This document shows positions 10,059 through 18,630 of a DNA stretch of 64,000 nt, piece by piece (the first letter of the stretch is position 1; each line of letters begins with the position of its first letter). Both the position numbers and the translations under genes were made by a program. The notes beneath the pieces are model-generated. The model ran no database searches. It was given only the letters and a program-made list of their open reading frames with translations, and was not told the DNA's origin. The stretch is from Pontibacter amylolyticus (lineage in GTDB: Bacteria > Bacteroidota > Bacteroidia > Cytophagales > Hymenobacteraceae): NCBI RefSeq assembly GCF_014638845.1, contig NZ_BMFP01000003.1, positions 1-64,000 of the forward strand, written 5' to 3'.

Positions 10059-10685
10059 GGACTTATTATATAGTAAAAATCAACAGATAAGAGTTACCAG
10101 GCTAACGGAATTATATCTCAAATTAAATCAAAGGATATATTCAATTTTATTGCAGAGCATAAAATCGACATACGATTTTATTATACTTCTACAGCCGTAA
10201 AAAGTTTAAAAAATAATTATAATTATCCTAAATTTTAAATTTCTGTTTACTTCTCTTATATGGGGCTCCATCAGTAATATTATTAAACCTCAATAGTTAT
10301 CAGTATTCAATTTTAAATCTTAAACACAAGTTGTATGAGAGGAACAGATATGATACTATAAAAACTAATCCTATTTCTAGACAATTGTTTATCAAACTAT
10401 CAAACAAATCAAATAAAAATAAGTATAATACAATATATTTTATATTAACCAGGCTTTGTTATAGACTGCTCTATATATATCGTATTGAAACGAACACTAT
10501 ACGATACCAATATATGACTACGCCATTATTTACTATATAGAAATTTATATATAATAAAGCTGTATTAATTTAACATTTATATATATAGAATAATTAATGA
10601 AGAATATAATCTGTTCGAATATCGAAAATGTTAGTAAAGCTAGGGAAATTAAGAATTTATAGGCATTCAATATAAGAATATCTAA
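10059..10685. other. AT-rich divergent intergenic region between two GT2 genes
   Basis: This 627-bp stretch separates minus-strand and plus-strand glycosyltransferase genes and should hold both promoters. It is extremely AT-rich. I see a 9-bp hairpin at 10159-10181 and a weaker ATCGTAT/ATACGAT repeat near 10480-10506. A 69-codon open frame at 10331-10540 has low-complexity Asn/Lys/Tyr/Ile-rich composition expected from AT-rich non-coding DNA and is not called as a gene. Confidence 0.6.
10159..10181. repeat. Perfect 9-bp inverted repeat in the divergent region
   Basis: ATAAAATCG and CGATTTTAT are perfect reverse complements around a 5-base spacer (ACATA). The site lies 101 bp upstream of the minus-strand GT2 start and about 500 bp upstream of the plus-strand GT2 start. 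Such a palindrome could be an operator for the polysaccharide operons; its AT content also makes a chance origin possible. Confidence 0.3.
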
Positions 10686-11609
10686 ATGATAAGCATCATA
10701 ATTCCAACCTATAACCGAATAGACGCACTAAAAAGATGCGTTAATAGTTTGAGAAACCAGTTATATGATGGCATGGAAGTCGTTATTATAGATGATTTCT
10801 CACAAGATTCCACAAAAACTTATCTGAAATCATTAAAAGACCATTCAAACTTCATAAAAATCATTTTTAATAAAGAAAACCGGGGTGTAAATTTTAGTAG
10901 GAATAGAGGCATAGAAGCTGCAAGCAAAAAATTTATCCTATTTCTAGATAGTGATGATGAATTGGTACCTGGTGGACTATCTTTAATAGCCGAGAGTATT
11001 AACAGCTTTAAAGAAGTTAATCATTTCCTGTTTTTAGTATCATATCGTAGTCAGGAATATAAAACTATGATAGAGCCTACTTATGTTGAGTATAGAGATT
11101 GGATTACTGGAGAGCTAAAGGGAGACTTTACTCATGTTGTCCGAAGTGAGATAATGAAGCAATACCTGTTTTATGAAAGGTTCAGAATGTTTGAATTTTT
11201 GAATTGGTACAGAGTTTTCAGGACTACATCACCTCAATTAATTATACCACATGTAACTACAAAAATAGAATTGAATAGAAGTGATAGTCTTACTTCGAAT
11301 ACTCAATTAACAAATAAATCCATAATAAGCAATACTTTTGATGCACAAAGCTTGTATTATCAGCTCTATCGATTTGATATACAACATTATAACCCGGGCA
11401 TGCTAACGTATGGTCTATTAAAAACAATTCTACTTGGTATTGCTTCTAATAAGAAAGAGGAGTGCAATACCCTTATCTCTTACGCTGAGAAGGCACATAT
11501 AAAACTGTTAGGGCAGTTCCTTACGCTATTACCTTCCTTTTTAATAAGAAGATCAATAATCACATATTCACAAATTAAAAAGTCTATCGCTTTTTCTACT
11601 ACATTTTAG
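10686..11609 (+). CDS. Glycosyltransferase family 2
   Basis: The 307-aa product opens with MISIIIPTYNRIDALKRCV, a textbook GT2 N-terminus. It has IIDDFSQDST near residues 37-46 (first acidic motif), NRGVNFSRNRGI near 65-76 and the metal-binding FLDSDDE near residues 88-94. It is a cytoplasmic, possibly membrane-associated, inverting sugar transferase. It is the first plus-strand gene after the divergent region and is followed 9 bp later by a strong 21-bp-stem hairpin that probably ends its transcript. The C-terminal hydrophobic helices may dock it to the membrane. Confidence 0.9.
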   Translation: MISIIIPTYNRIDALKRCVNSLRNQLYDGMEVVIIDDFSQDSTKTYLKSLKDHSNFIKIIFNKENRGVNFSRNRGIEAASKKFILFLDSDDELVPGGLSLIAESINSFKEVNHFLFLVSYRSQEYKTMIEPTYVEYRDWITGELKGDFTHVVRSEIMKQYLFYERFRMFEFLNWYRVFRTTSPQLIIPHVTTKIELNRSDSLTSNTQLTNKSIISNTFDAQSLYYQLYRFDIQHYNPGMLTYGLLKTILLGIASNKKEECNTLISYAEKAHIKLLGQFLTLLPSFLIRRSIITYSQIKKSIAFSTTF

Positions 11610-11618
11610 AGATGCTTC

Positions 11619-11664
11619 AAGTTAGAACTGTCTGTCATTGGTTAATGACAGACAGTTCTAACTT
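11619..11664 (+). terminator. Perfect 21-bp-stem hairpin after the GT2 gene
   Basis: The two arms (11619-11639 and 11644-11664) are exact reverse complements with a 4-base GGTT loop. The core is AGAACTGTCTGTCATT and its complement. It starts 9 bp after the GT2 stop codon. A perfect stem of this length is far longer than a normal intrinsic terminator and the trailing T-run is only two bases, so besides termination it could be the footprint of a mobile element or a processed RNA structure. Confidence 0.6.
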
Positions 11665-12251
11665 CTCCCCTACTAGGTGGTATGGAAAGGCCCTTTGTTG
11701 ATGAAAGAGGAGGTCAAAAGCAATTACAATACCTCACGCTTGGTTTTCTAAAGTATCTTTAGACGGTATTCTAAAATTTCTTCAGCCTATGCAGGTTAAG
11801 TAAGCATGGGGTCTTGACACCACTGAATTTGGTCAACCGGGATGAAAGGCATAGGTCCCCCACATAGATGCTCACCACCTTGCCCTGCTTTCACCTAGTC
11901 ATAGAACTCTGTTAGGCAGTCTTCAGCAACCCAGGCTAAGCCAGCAACAGAACGAGAAAGCGGTGCTGTCAGATCTTCATATTGCTTTAATGCATCCAAC
12001 TAATACTATTCAACTTTTAAAACGCACTATAGCTAGCCTGCATGCTCGTGTTTGAATTTAATTTATTAAAATCTTTTATTAACAAATCAACTTACTTAGA
12101 ACCATCTAATCACATAAATTAGTAATAAATATTATAAAAATAGTCAAACATTAATCAATAAAACCAGTATAATTATCTAAAGTAAATATATGTTAAGAGT
12201 GATGTATAAATTCCTTTCTGAATCGAATGAGCGGTTTTAAAAAAAAAATTT
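11665..12251. other. Gene-poor gap inside the polysaccharide locus
   Basis: Apart from the decayed fragment, this stretch contains no intact gene. Just left of the fragment, a minus-strand frame at about 11720-11790 reads AEEILEYRLKIL before stopping and may be part of the same lost gene. The final 250 bp are AT-rich and should hold the promoter of the deacetylase gene. Confidence 0.5.
11796..11999 (-). pseudogene. Decayed gene remnant of unknown function
   Basis: On the minus strand one frame reads through about 34 codons, meets a single in-frame stop, and continues about 32 more codons before a TAA. The peptide pieces (LDALKQYEDLTAPLSR, VAEDCLTEFYD, then GGEHLCGGPMPFIPVDQIQ) have normal protein composition in a gap where the other frames do not. 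No start codon or upstream part remains. Local base composition is less AT-rich than the surrounding genes, suggesting it was inserted from elsewhere. The family is not recognised. Confidence 0.4.
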
Positions 12252-13202
12252 ATGATAAATAAATTTGCTTGTGCATTAAAATATGTCGTAGCTAATATTT
12301 TAATGCTTTTAGGCTACGTTGAGAGGGCTAAGATAAAGGCGCTTCGCGGCGATCATATACTTTCTCTATACTTTCATAAGCCATCTAAGGAAGAATTTGA
12401 GAAATGCCTGAAATGGCTTAGAAAGAATGGGTTTCAGTTCTTGAGTACAACTGATCTTAAGAAGATAATTGATAGAGAATCATCTTTCCCCAAAGGAGCT
12501 GTCGTTCTGACTGTGGACGATGGGTGGCTTAGCAACGTGGATAACATAGTGAAAACAGCTGAAACGTATCAAGTGCCTGTAACAATATTCGTATCGACAG
12601 AACCAATTGAAAATGGAGCCTACTGGTGGTCTTACTTACAGGAAGCTCACAGGCAAAAACTAACTGATTTGCCTATAAAAACACTCAAACAATTACCAAA
12701 TATTGAGCGCTTGTCTCTAATTAACGAGTTTAAAAAAAAAACTCATCTTCAGAGAGAGGCAATGACAATAGCACAAATCCAAAAAATCTCATCTTCACCA
12801 TGGATTACTATTGGAGGACATACCGTATCACATCCTATACTAACTAATTGTAGTTATGAACAAGTATACAATGAGTTAATGATCTCTAAGGAGAAACTTG
12901 AGTCTTGGACCGGAAAAAATATTGATTACTTCGCATACCCTAATGGGAATTACTCCGAACGTGAGATTCATATTTTACAGTTGCAGGGCTATAAAATGGC
13001 ATTTACCGTAAATCCTAAACACTTAACCCCACACAGGTTGCACAAAGAATTTGAACTTCCTCGGATCGAAGTGATTGAAAGTGCTTCATTCCCTGAAACA
13101 ATCTGTCGAATGATGGGTGTATGGGAACCACTTATGCAAAGATTAAGAAGAGTAGTTATAGGACAACCTCAAAATTACCAGAAACCGGTGAAGTCGTTTT
13201 AA
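12252..13202 (+). CDS. Polysaccharide deacetylase (NodB homology domain)
   Basis: The 316-aa protein has the carbohydrate esterase family 4 motifs in order: TVDDGW near residues 90-95 (catalytic base and metal Asp), GGHTVSHP near 188-195 (the metal-binding H-x3-H), and FAYPNGNYSE near 222-231 (the substrate groove R/P-x-P-x-G region). It would remove N- or O-acetyl groups from the polymer or its intermediates. No clear signal peptide is visible, though residues 8-22 are hydrophobic and may anchor it. The start follows an A-rich stretch, which is usual for translation starts in this phylum. Confidence 0.88.
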   Translation: MINKFACALKYVVANILMLLGYVERAKIKALRGDHILSLYFHKPSKEEFEKCLKWLRKNGFQFLSTTDLKKIIDRESSFPKGAVVLTVDDGWLSNVDNIVKTAETYQVPVTIFVSTEPIENGAYWWSYLQEAHRQKLTDLPIKTLKQLPNIERLSLINEFKKKTHLQREAMTIAQIQKISSSPWITIGGHTVSHPILTNCSYEQVYNELMISKEKLESWTGKNIDYFAYPNGNYSEREIHILQLQGYKMAFTVNPKHLTPHRLHKEFELPRIEVIESASFPETICRMMGVWEPLMQRLRRVVIGQPQNYQKPVKSF

Positions 13203-13351
13203 TAAACACTCGTTTATAATTGCGCGTAAACATAATAACTCTATCAATTATAAAGCTAATTCTTTACAAGGCGAACTAAAGGGGCACAGCGAACTCTAGC
13301 CTCTAAGACTATCTCTAAAGAACAGTCCGAATCCCATATCTTAAAAGGACC

Positions 13352-15013
13352 ATGATAATTCCAGAATATACGCAGGAAAAATCAAAATTAGATTGTTTAC
13401 AATCCAATGAAATTGGCAGTATAGATCTTCTGGTAGGTAATGATGTCATGCTCCTCTTGGCAAACGTAAATTTTATCGCTGAATGGAATCAGTTATACTC
13501 AGTCTGCCCGTGGGCTACAATATTTCAAACATATGATTTCGTGGCTTCTTGGTACAAGCATTATTCGGATAGACATACTCCTATTGTGGTGTTGTCACGC
13601 TATCGGGGCAGGTTGACTGGACTTTTGCCCTTAGCTCAAGGTGTAAATGAGCTTGGCATAGCTGGTGCTGGCGGTCACGATGCTTACTATCATTTGTGGC
13701 TTTCTACACCCTTACATGGAGAGATATTTATTCAAGCTGCTTTAAAGACATTGCTTAATCGTTTCCCTAACCAAGATATCACACTCAAATATATACCGCA
13801 AAATGTGCCAATGGGTTGGATAGAGAAGTCTGATTATTGGAAAAAGAACAGTGTAATAAGAAACTTTAGACGCCCCCTTCTGAATCTAATAAATCTAGAT
13901 AGGGGGCAGGTTCTTAGCAAAAGGAGCTTCAAAGAAAGGTATAATCGTCTTAAGAAGCTTGGAGAAGTTAAGTTTGAACTGATTAAGGACCCTGATGTAT
14001 TGGATGTGGTTATGGATCAATTAGCAGATCAATTTGATATCAGAAAGGCTGCTACGCTAAATATTATGCCTTTCAAAGATGACCCAGCAAAAAAAAAATT
14101 CTTGCTGGATCTTATTAAAAAAAATGTCTTAATAGCAGCTGTACTAAAATTAAATGGAAACATTATTTCAGGTATAACAGCTACAACAAGTCGCGCTGGA
14201 TGGTCGCACGGTGCAGGTATAAACACCTATTCACCTGCTTATGGTCGCTATTCCCCGGCATACGTGATTTTGAAGTTACTTAGCATTGCGCTCAAAGACG
14301 CTGGTGTAACTATGTTTGATATAACTCCAGGGGGACATACCTATAAGGAGGCGCATGCCGATGAGTATGACACATTGATCGAACTCCGTCTGACTAGCAA
14401 GTATAAGGCACTATATTTGAAAAACTTTTATAAAATCAAAGCATTGGTTAAATCTGTAATCGAAAAGAATGGGTTAGATGCGAGGCAACTTAGAAATACT
14501 ATGAGCACTAAATATATAATGAAGAAAGAGAGCCTCTTACTCTTCCTAAATATAAGCTCACTAAGCAAGTCTGCAATACCCCATGCAGCCAAAGTAACCC
14601 AAATTGTCCTTGATGAGCACTTACTCCCAACAAATTTGGGAGTTAAACAAGATTGCTTAAAAGACATTTTACTCTTTAACCCGAATGGATCTGACATAAC
14701 CCGTTGGGAATTCATGAAAAAAGTCATGAAACATTACGAGGCAGGATTTATATCATATACTTATTGCGAAAACAATCAACTTCTGTGTCTAGTCTGGCTC
14801 GCACCACAACATTTAAGAAGTAGAGAGATTAATGATGAAGTAGAAATCAAAAGCTTGCCATCTGATTCTGCTATACTTTGTAATATCTATTGTCATTCTA
14901 AGGTAACTGAGAAGCTTGCTCCCTTTATTAAGAAAGTAGCTGATAAGATCTTGACATCATCACCTAATAAAACCATCTATTTATTGGAGAACCTTGACAT
15001 TCACCCAAAATAG
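13352..15013 (+). CDS. CelD/FemAB-like GNAT acyltransferase (first of tandem pair)
   Basis: The 553-aa protein matches the CelD/BcsL-type GNAT fold. The opening region WATIFQTYDFVASWYKHY (residues 51-68) is the 'W..aFq...W...Y' start of this family. The central domain near residues 190-345 holds RKAATLNIMPFKDDPAKKKF and ends in FDITPGGHTYKEAHADEYD, the usual 'D...G...YK..f' closing motif. Such proteins acylate sugars or peptides during polysaccharide biosynthesis. A roughly 190-aa C-terminal extension beyond that domain is not recognised. The next gene is a clear paralogue 45 bp away. Acyl donor and acceptor unknown. Confidence 0.75.
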   Translation: MIIPEYTQEKSKLDCLQSNEIGSIDLLVGNDVMLLLANVNFIAEWNQLYSVCPWATIFQTYDFVASWYKHYSDRHTPIVVLSRYRGRLTGLLPLAQGVNELGIAGAGGHDAYYHLWLSTPLHGEIFIQAALKTLLNRFPNQDITLKYIPQNVPMGWIEKSDYWKKNSVIRNFRRPLLNLINLDRGQVLSKRSFKERYNRLKKLGEVKFELIKDPDVLDVVMDQLADQFDIRKAATLNIMPFKDDPAKKKFLLDLIKKNVLIAAVLKLNGNIISGITATTSRAGWSHGAGINTYSPAYGRYSPAYVILKLLSIALKDAGVTMFDITPGGHTYKEAHADEYDTLIELRLTSKYKALYLKNFYKIKALVKSVIEKNGLDARQLRNTMSTKYIMKKESLLLFLNISSLSKSAIPHAAKVTQIVLDEHLLPTNLGVKQDCLKDILLFNPNGSDITRWEFMKKVMKHYEAGFISYTYCENNQLLCLVWLAPQHLRSREINDEVEIKSLPSDSAILCNIYCHSKVTEKLAPFIKKVADKILTSSPNKTIYLLENLDIHPK

Positions 15014-15058
15014 CAAAGGGGTAAAATTATATTCTGCACCATAAACACCTCGATACTT

Positions 15059-16696
15059 ATGATTCAAACACAAACCCATGAAAATCTAAGTACAGTATCA
15101 ACTCCATTTCAGAAGATGGTATATACACCAGAAGAGTGTAGCCAAACTGACATTGAAATATTGGTAGGAACAGTAGCATTAGATGCATTAGAAGATGTGT
15201 GCTTTACTGCACAATGGGAGCAACTATGTAATGATTGTGAATGGGGAACCGTCTTTCAGAGTAAAGGTTTCGTGTCAGTATGGTATACCCTGTACCAAAA
15301 TCAATATATTCCGATTATTTTAAGATCTTTTCAAGATGGCAAGCTGACAGGATTGCTAACTGTGACAAAAAAAAAAGGCTGCAACACGATTCATGTCGCT
15401 GGGGTAAGGGATGCGCATTATCAAGTATGGTTAGCAGATAAAGACTTTGGAGACGCATTTATCAAAAATGCTATTAAAGCTTTGCGCCGTGAATTTCCTT
15501 CCCACGAAATAACTTTTTACAACACTCCTCCTCAAACTCCGCTTAAGTGGGCCACACAAGATCCTGCCTGGAGGTGCCACTGTACTATCCGTGCATTTAG
15601 ACGCCCTTTGATGGACTTTCGTGATCCTAGTATTATGAACGTTATCAATTCAAAGCGCTTTAGAAAAAGGTATAACCAACTCAAAAAAACTGGCAATTTT
15701 GAATTCGAGCATGTAACTACAATCGAAAGGTTTTCTCAGGTGCTCGATGTATTGGCAGATCAGTTTGATTTTAGAAAAGCTGCCAAATACAACTGGCTGG
15801 AGTTCAGAGTAGACCCCTTTAAGAAAAAGTTTTTACTCAAATTGTTCGAGTTAGGAATTTTGCATGTAACGCTCTTAACTCTAAATGGAAATATTATCGC
15901 ATCGATTATTGATACAATTGGTAATAACAAGTGGATCCATGGAAGTGAAATTGCTACTCACTGTTGCAGACATGCAAAATATTCCCCAGGAATTTTAAAC
16001 TTCTTACTGCTAGGACAAGAGCTTCTACGTAAGGGTTATCACATTTATGACCTTACACCTGGGAATGATCCTTATAAAGAGAGGCTATCTAACGCTTACG
16101 ATTATGTGCATGAACTAAAAATCACAGGGGCATGGCAAACTTATTTTAATAATAAAATTGTTTTACCGCTTAGAGCAATTACAAAGAATACATTAATTAG
16201 AAGCAATCTATCGTCCAAAGAAATTAGGGACAAAGCACGTCTTCTGCATTACCACTTAAAAACTGTAAAACCTAAGGCCCTCGTATCAGAAGTATTTTCT
16301 AATATAGTTTCAGTAAGTGCGGGTGCAATTACTATACCTGATTACAAAACCCATCTCCTGCCAGAAATAAAATCTAATAATTTAAGCGACTTACTTAATT
16401 ACGAGCCCAGTAAAGGTGAAAAAAGCAGGTGGGCTTTTATAGCTGATGCCATGCATAGATTTGAAAAAGAAGAAATTTCTTTCACCCTTAGCCGCAACGG
16501 GAAACTTTTATTTTGCTGTTGGTTATCCAAGCATCATACTCTTCAAAATTTTGAACTACCTGATGGGAGTGCCGTTTTAAGTGGCTTATACTATAAGAAT
16601 ACAGTGACAATGGAGCTTAAAGAGATACTAGGTAATGTAGCGAGCCTTATAGTTGACCCAACAAAAACCCATACCGTATTTTTGGCTACAAAATAA
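15059..16696 (+). CDS. CelD/FemAB-like GNAT acyltransferase (second of tandem pair)
   Basis: The 545-aa product aligns along its whole length with the preceding protein. Shared blocks include CEWGTVFQSKGFVSVWYTLY at the N-terminus, FRRPLMDF and KRFRKRYNQLKK in the middle, ADQFDFRKAAKYNWLEF, and YDLTPGNDPYKERLSNAYDY at the end of the acyltransferase domain. Both also share the unrecognised C-terminal extension (ILLFNPNGSDITRWEF against LLNYEPSKGEKSRWAF). Tandem duplication followed by divergence is the simplest history. Different acceptors on the same repeat unit are possible but not shown. Confidence 0.75.
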   Translation: MIQTQTHENLSTVSTPFQKMVYTPEECSQTDIEILVGTVALDALEDVCFTAQWEQLCNDCEWGTVFQSKGFVSVWYTLYQNQYIPIILRSFQDGKLTGLLTVTKKKGCNTIHVAGVRDAHYQVWLADKDFGDAFIKNAIKALRREFPSHEITFYNTPPQTPLKWATQDPAWRCHCTIRAFRRPLMDFRDPSIMNVINSKRFRKRYNQLKKTGNFEFEHVTTIERFSQVLDVLADQFDFRKAAKYNWLEFRVDPFKKKFLLKLFELGILHVTLLTLNGNIIASIIDTIGNNKWIHGSEIATHCCRHAKYSPGILNFLLLGQELLRKGYHIYDLTPGNDPYKERLSNAYDYVHELKITGAWQTYFNNKIVLPLRAITKNTLIRSNLSSKEIRDKARLLHYHLKTVKPKALVSEVFSNIVSVSAGAITIPDYKTHLLPEIKSNNLSDLLNYEPSKGEKSRWAFIADAMHRFEKEEISFTLSRNGKLLFCCWLSKHHTLQNFELPDGSAVLSGLYYKNTVTMELKEILGNVASLIVDPTKTHTVFLATK

Positions 16697-17150
16697 TCCT
16701 AACTATCATGGTTGAAGAAAAAATATAAAGTCCTTATTTCACACCAATGTCGGATGAATATTTGAGTATGTGTAAATTTATTGTTTAACCTCGCAGTATC
16801 TTTTCGTTATCATCATACCTTAGGACAACTCCCTAAGTCTTCTCTTTATTCTCCTAACTACTCAATAGTTATCCTCCTCATTCTAAGTGGATATAATTCT
16901 ATAAAGATATAGAAGATTATTGTACATATAAAATATTATATATCTTACAAAATACACTACTCACTAATAAATTCAATACGTTTACCATATTTTTATAAAA
17001 TATTAAAACAACTAATAATTTTATAATTTAACAAATATTTTTTTTGATAATAACACACTTTTTTCACCACCCTAATATTATACTTTTCGTATTAAAAATA
17101 TAAATAGTACTAAACTTTCCATTCTTTAGTAACTGTATAATTTTTAGGCT
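16697..17150. other. AT-rich gap before the initiating transferase
   Basis: The 454 bp hold no supported gene on either strand. The last 200 bp are very AT-rich with T-runs and probably contain the promoter of the sugar-phosphate transferase. No strong terminator follows the second acyltransferase gene. Confidence 0.5.
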
Positions 17151-18542
17151 ATGGCAAATAAATACATTACCCTTTTTAAGGGTGTTAACCTTGTCGGAGA
17201 TTACCTTTTACTTAACCTAATTTTGTATGGGTGCTTATACATGGCATACCCCAATACCATACTATTTCAGGATCATGATTTCAGAGTAATAGTCCTCTTG
17301 CTTAACCTTTCGTGGTTCTTCTGTTCTAATGTATTTGGGGTTTATGACAATATTCTAAAACGTGATGCACTCCCTACCATTACAGCTAATGTGGCCACTA
17401 TTGGGCTGAATGCTACTATCGTATTATCTATTAAACTGGTGCTCCCGAACCTTGAAATACCCTTTCTCATATTAGTCAGCTTTTTGATCATCTTCTCGGT
17501 TGCTGCCATGGCTTGGCGGACATCATTTCTGATGCTGCGCAAGTACAGCCGTAAGTTCTGGATCAAACAAAGCAAAATGATCATTATTGGTGCCAGTCCA
17601 TCCGGTATTGATCTCTACAACTATATAGTTGACAATCCCCAAATGGGATATGATATCCAAGGCATTTTCGATGATGAGGCTCCGGCAAATGCACCCCATC
17701 TAAATTACTTGGGTGCCATAGATTATTCTGTAGAGTACTGCCGTGCTAATGGCATACAAGAAATATATTGTGCCCTGCCGCCACAGCAAAAGACAACCAT
17801 TGAATGGCTCCTTGAGCAGGCAGACAAGCATATGTTCCGTTTCAGGATTGTTCCAGACCTGAGTGGGCCTTTCTCAAAAAATCTCCAGGTGCAACTCTAT
17901 GGCTATACCCCAGTTCTTATCCACCGACAGGAACCGCTCGATGATGTTGCCAACGAAGTTGTAAAAAGGGCCTTTGATATTCTGTTCTCCTCATTGGTGG
18001 TCATTTTCCTGCTTAGTTGGTTAGTGCCGCTTATGACCATCATTATAAAGCTTGATTCAAAGGGACCTGTATTCTTTAAGCAACTTCGCTCCGGGCGGAA
18101 TAATAAGCCATTCTATTGTTATAAGTTTAGAAGTATGGCACCGAACAAGGACTCTGATTTAATGCAGGCGAGCAAAAATGACATGCGTATCACCCGAGTA
18201 GGCAAGTTTATACGGCGCACCAGTATAGATGAACTGCCGCAGTTCTTCAATGTATTGTTGGGCGACATGTCAGTTGTAGGTCCTCGTCCTCATATGCTCA
18301 AGCATACCGAAGATTACTCCCTGCTAATCAACAATTACATGGTGCGGCATTTCCTGACACCTGGTATTACCGGCTGGGCTCAAGTCAACGGCCATAGGGG
18401 CGAGACGAAAGAAACTGCTTCTATGATTAATCGTGTACAAGCAGACCTTTGGTATCTTGAGCACTGGAGTTTGCTACTGGATCTTAAAATAGTTTATCTT
18501 ACCCTCTGGAAGATGATTAACAAAGACGAAAACGCTTATTGA
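17151..18542 (+). CDS. Undecaprenyl-phosphate sugar-1-phosphate transferase (WcaJ/WbaP type)
   Basis: The 463-aa protein is the likely initiator of repeat-unit synthesis, placing a sugar-1-phosphate on undecaprenyl phosphate. Four N-terminal membrane spans (residues 10-115) precede a CoA-binding-like Rossmann region (IIGASPSGIDLYNYI near 144-158). A fifth hydrophobic segment near 280-300 leads into the bacterial sugar transferase domain. That domain shows the family motifs KRAFDILFSS, GPVFFKQLRSGRNNKPF, YKFRSM, RRTSIDELPQFFNVLLGDMS, VGPRP and TPGITGWAQVNGHRGE. Length is normal for the family. It closes the polysaccharide locus; downstream genes are GC-richer and unrelated. Confidence 0.93.
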   Translation: MANKYITLFKGVNLVGDYLLLNLILYGCLYMAYPNTILFQDHDFRVIVLLLNLSWFFCSNVFGVYDNILKRDALPTITANVATIGLNATIVLSIKLVLPNLEIPFLILVSFLIIFSVAAMAWRTSFLMLRKYSRKFWIKQSKMIIIGASPSGIDLYNYIVDNPQMGYDIQGIFDDEAPANAPHLNYLGAIDYSVEYCRANGIQEIYCALPPQQKTTIEWLLEQADKHMFRFRIVPDLSGPFSKNLQVQLYGYTPVLIHRQEPLDDVANEVVKRAFDILFSSLVVIFLLSWLVPLMTIIIKLDSKGPVFFKQLRSGRNNKPFYCYKFRSMAPNKDSDLMQASKNDMRITRVGKFIRRTSIDELPQFFNVLLGDMSVVGPRPHMLKHTEDYSLLINNYMVRHFLTPGITGWAQVNGHRGETKETASMINRVQADLWYLEHWSLLLDLKIVYLTLWKMINKDENAY

Positions 18543-18630
18543 TTAAACCACTACTACACCTCCCGCTATAGTTTTAAGTCCTACTTAATTCCCTCATTCC
18601 CGTATTACCCCATGTGAATACAAGGGTACT

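Noticed and set aside
10331..10540. 69-codon open frame in the divergent polysaccharide gap
   Set aside because: Composition (Asn, Tyr, Ile, Lys) is what AT-rich non-coding DNA gives; no hydrophobic or domain pattern.
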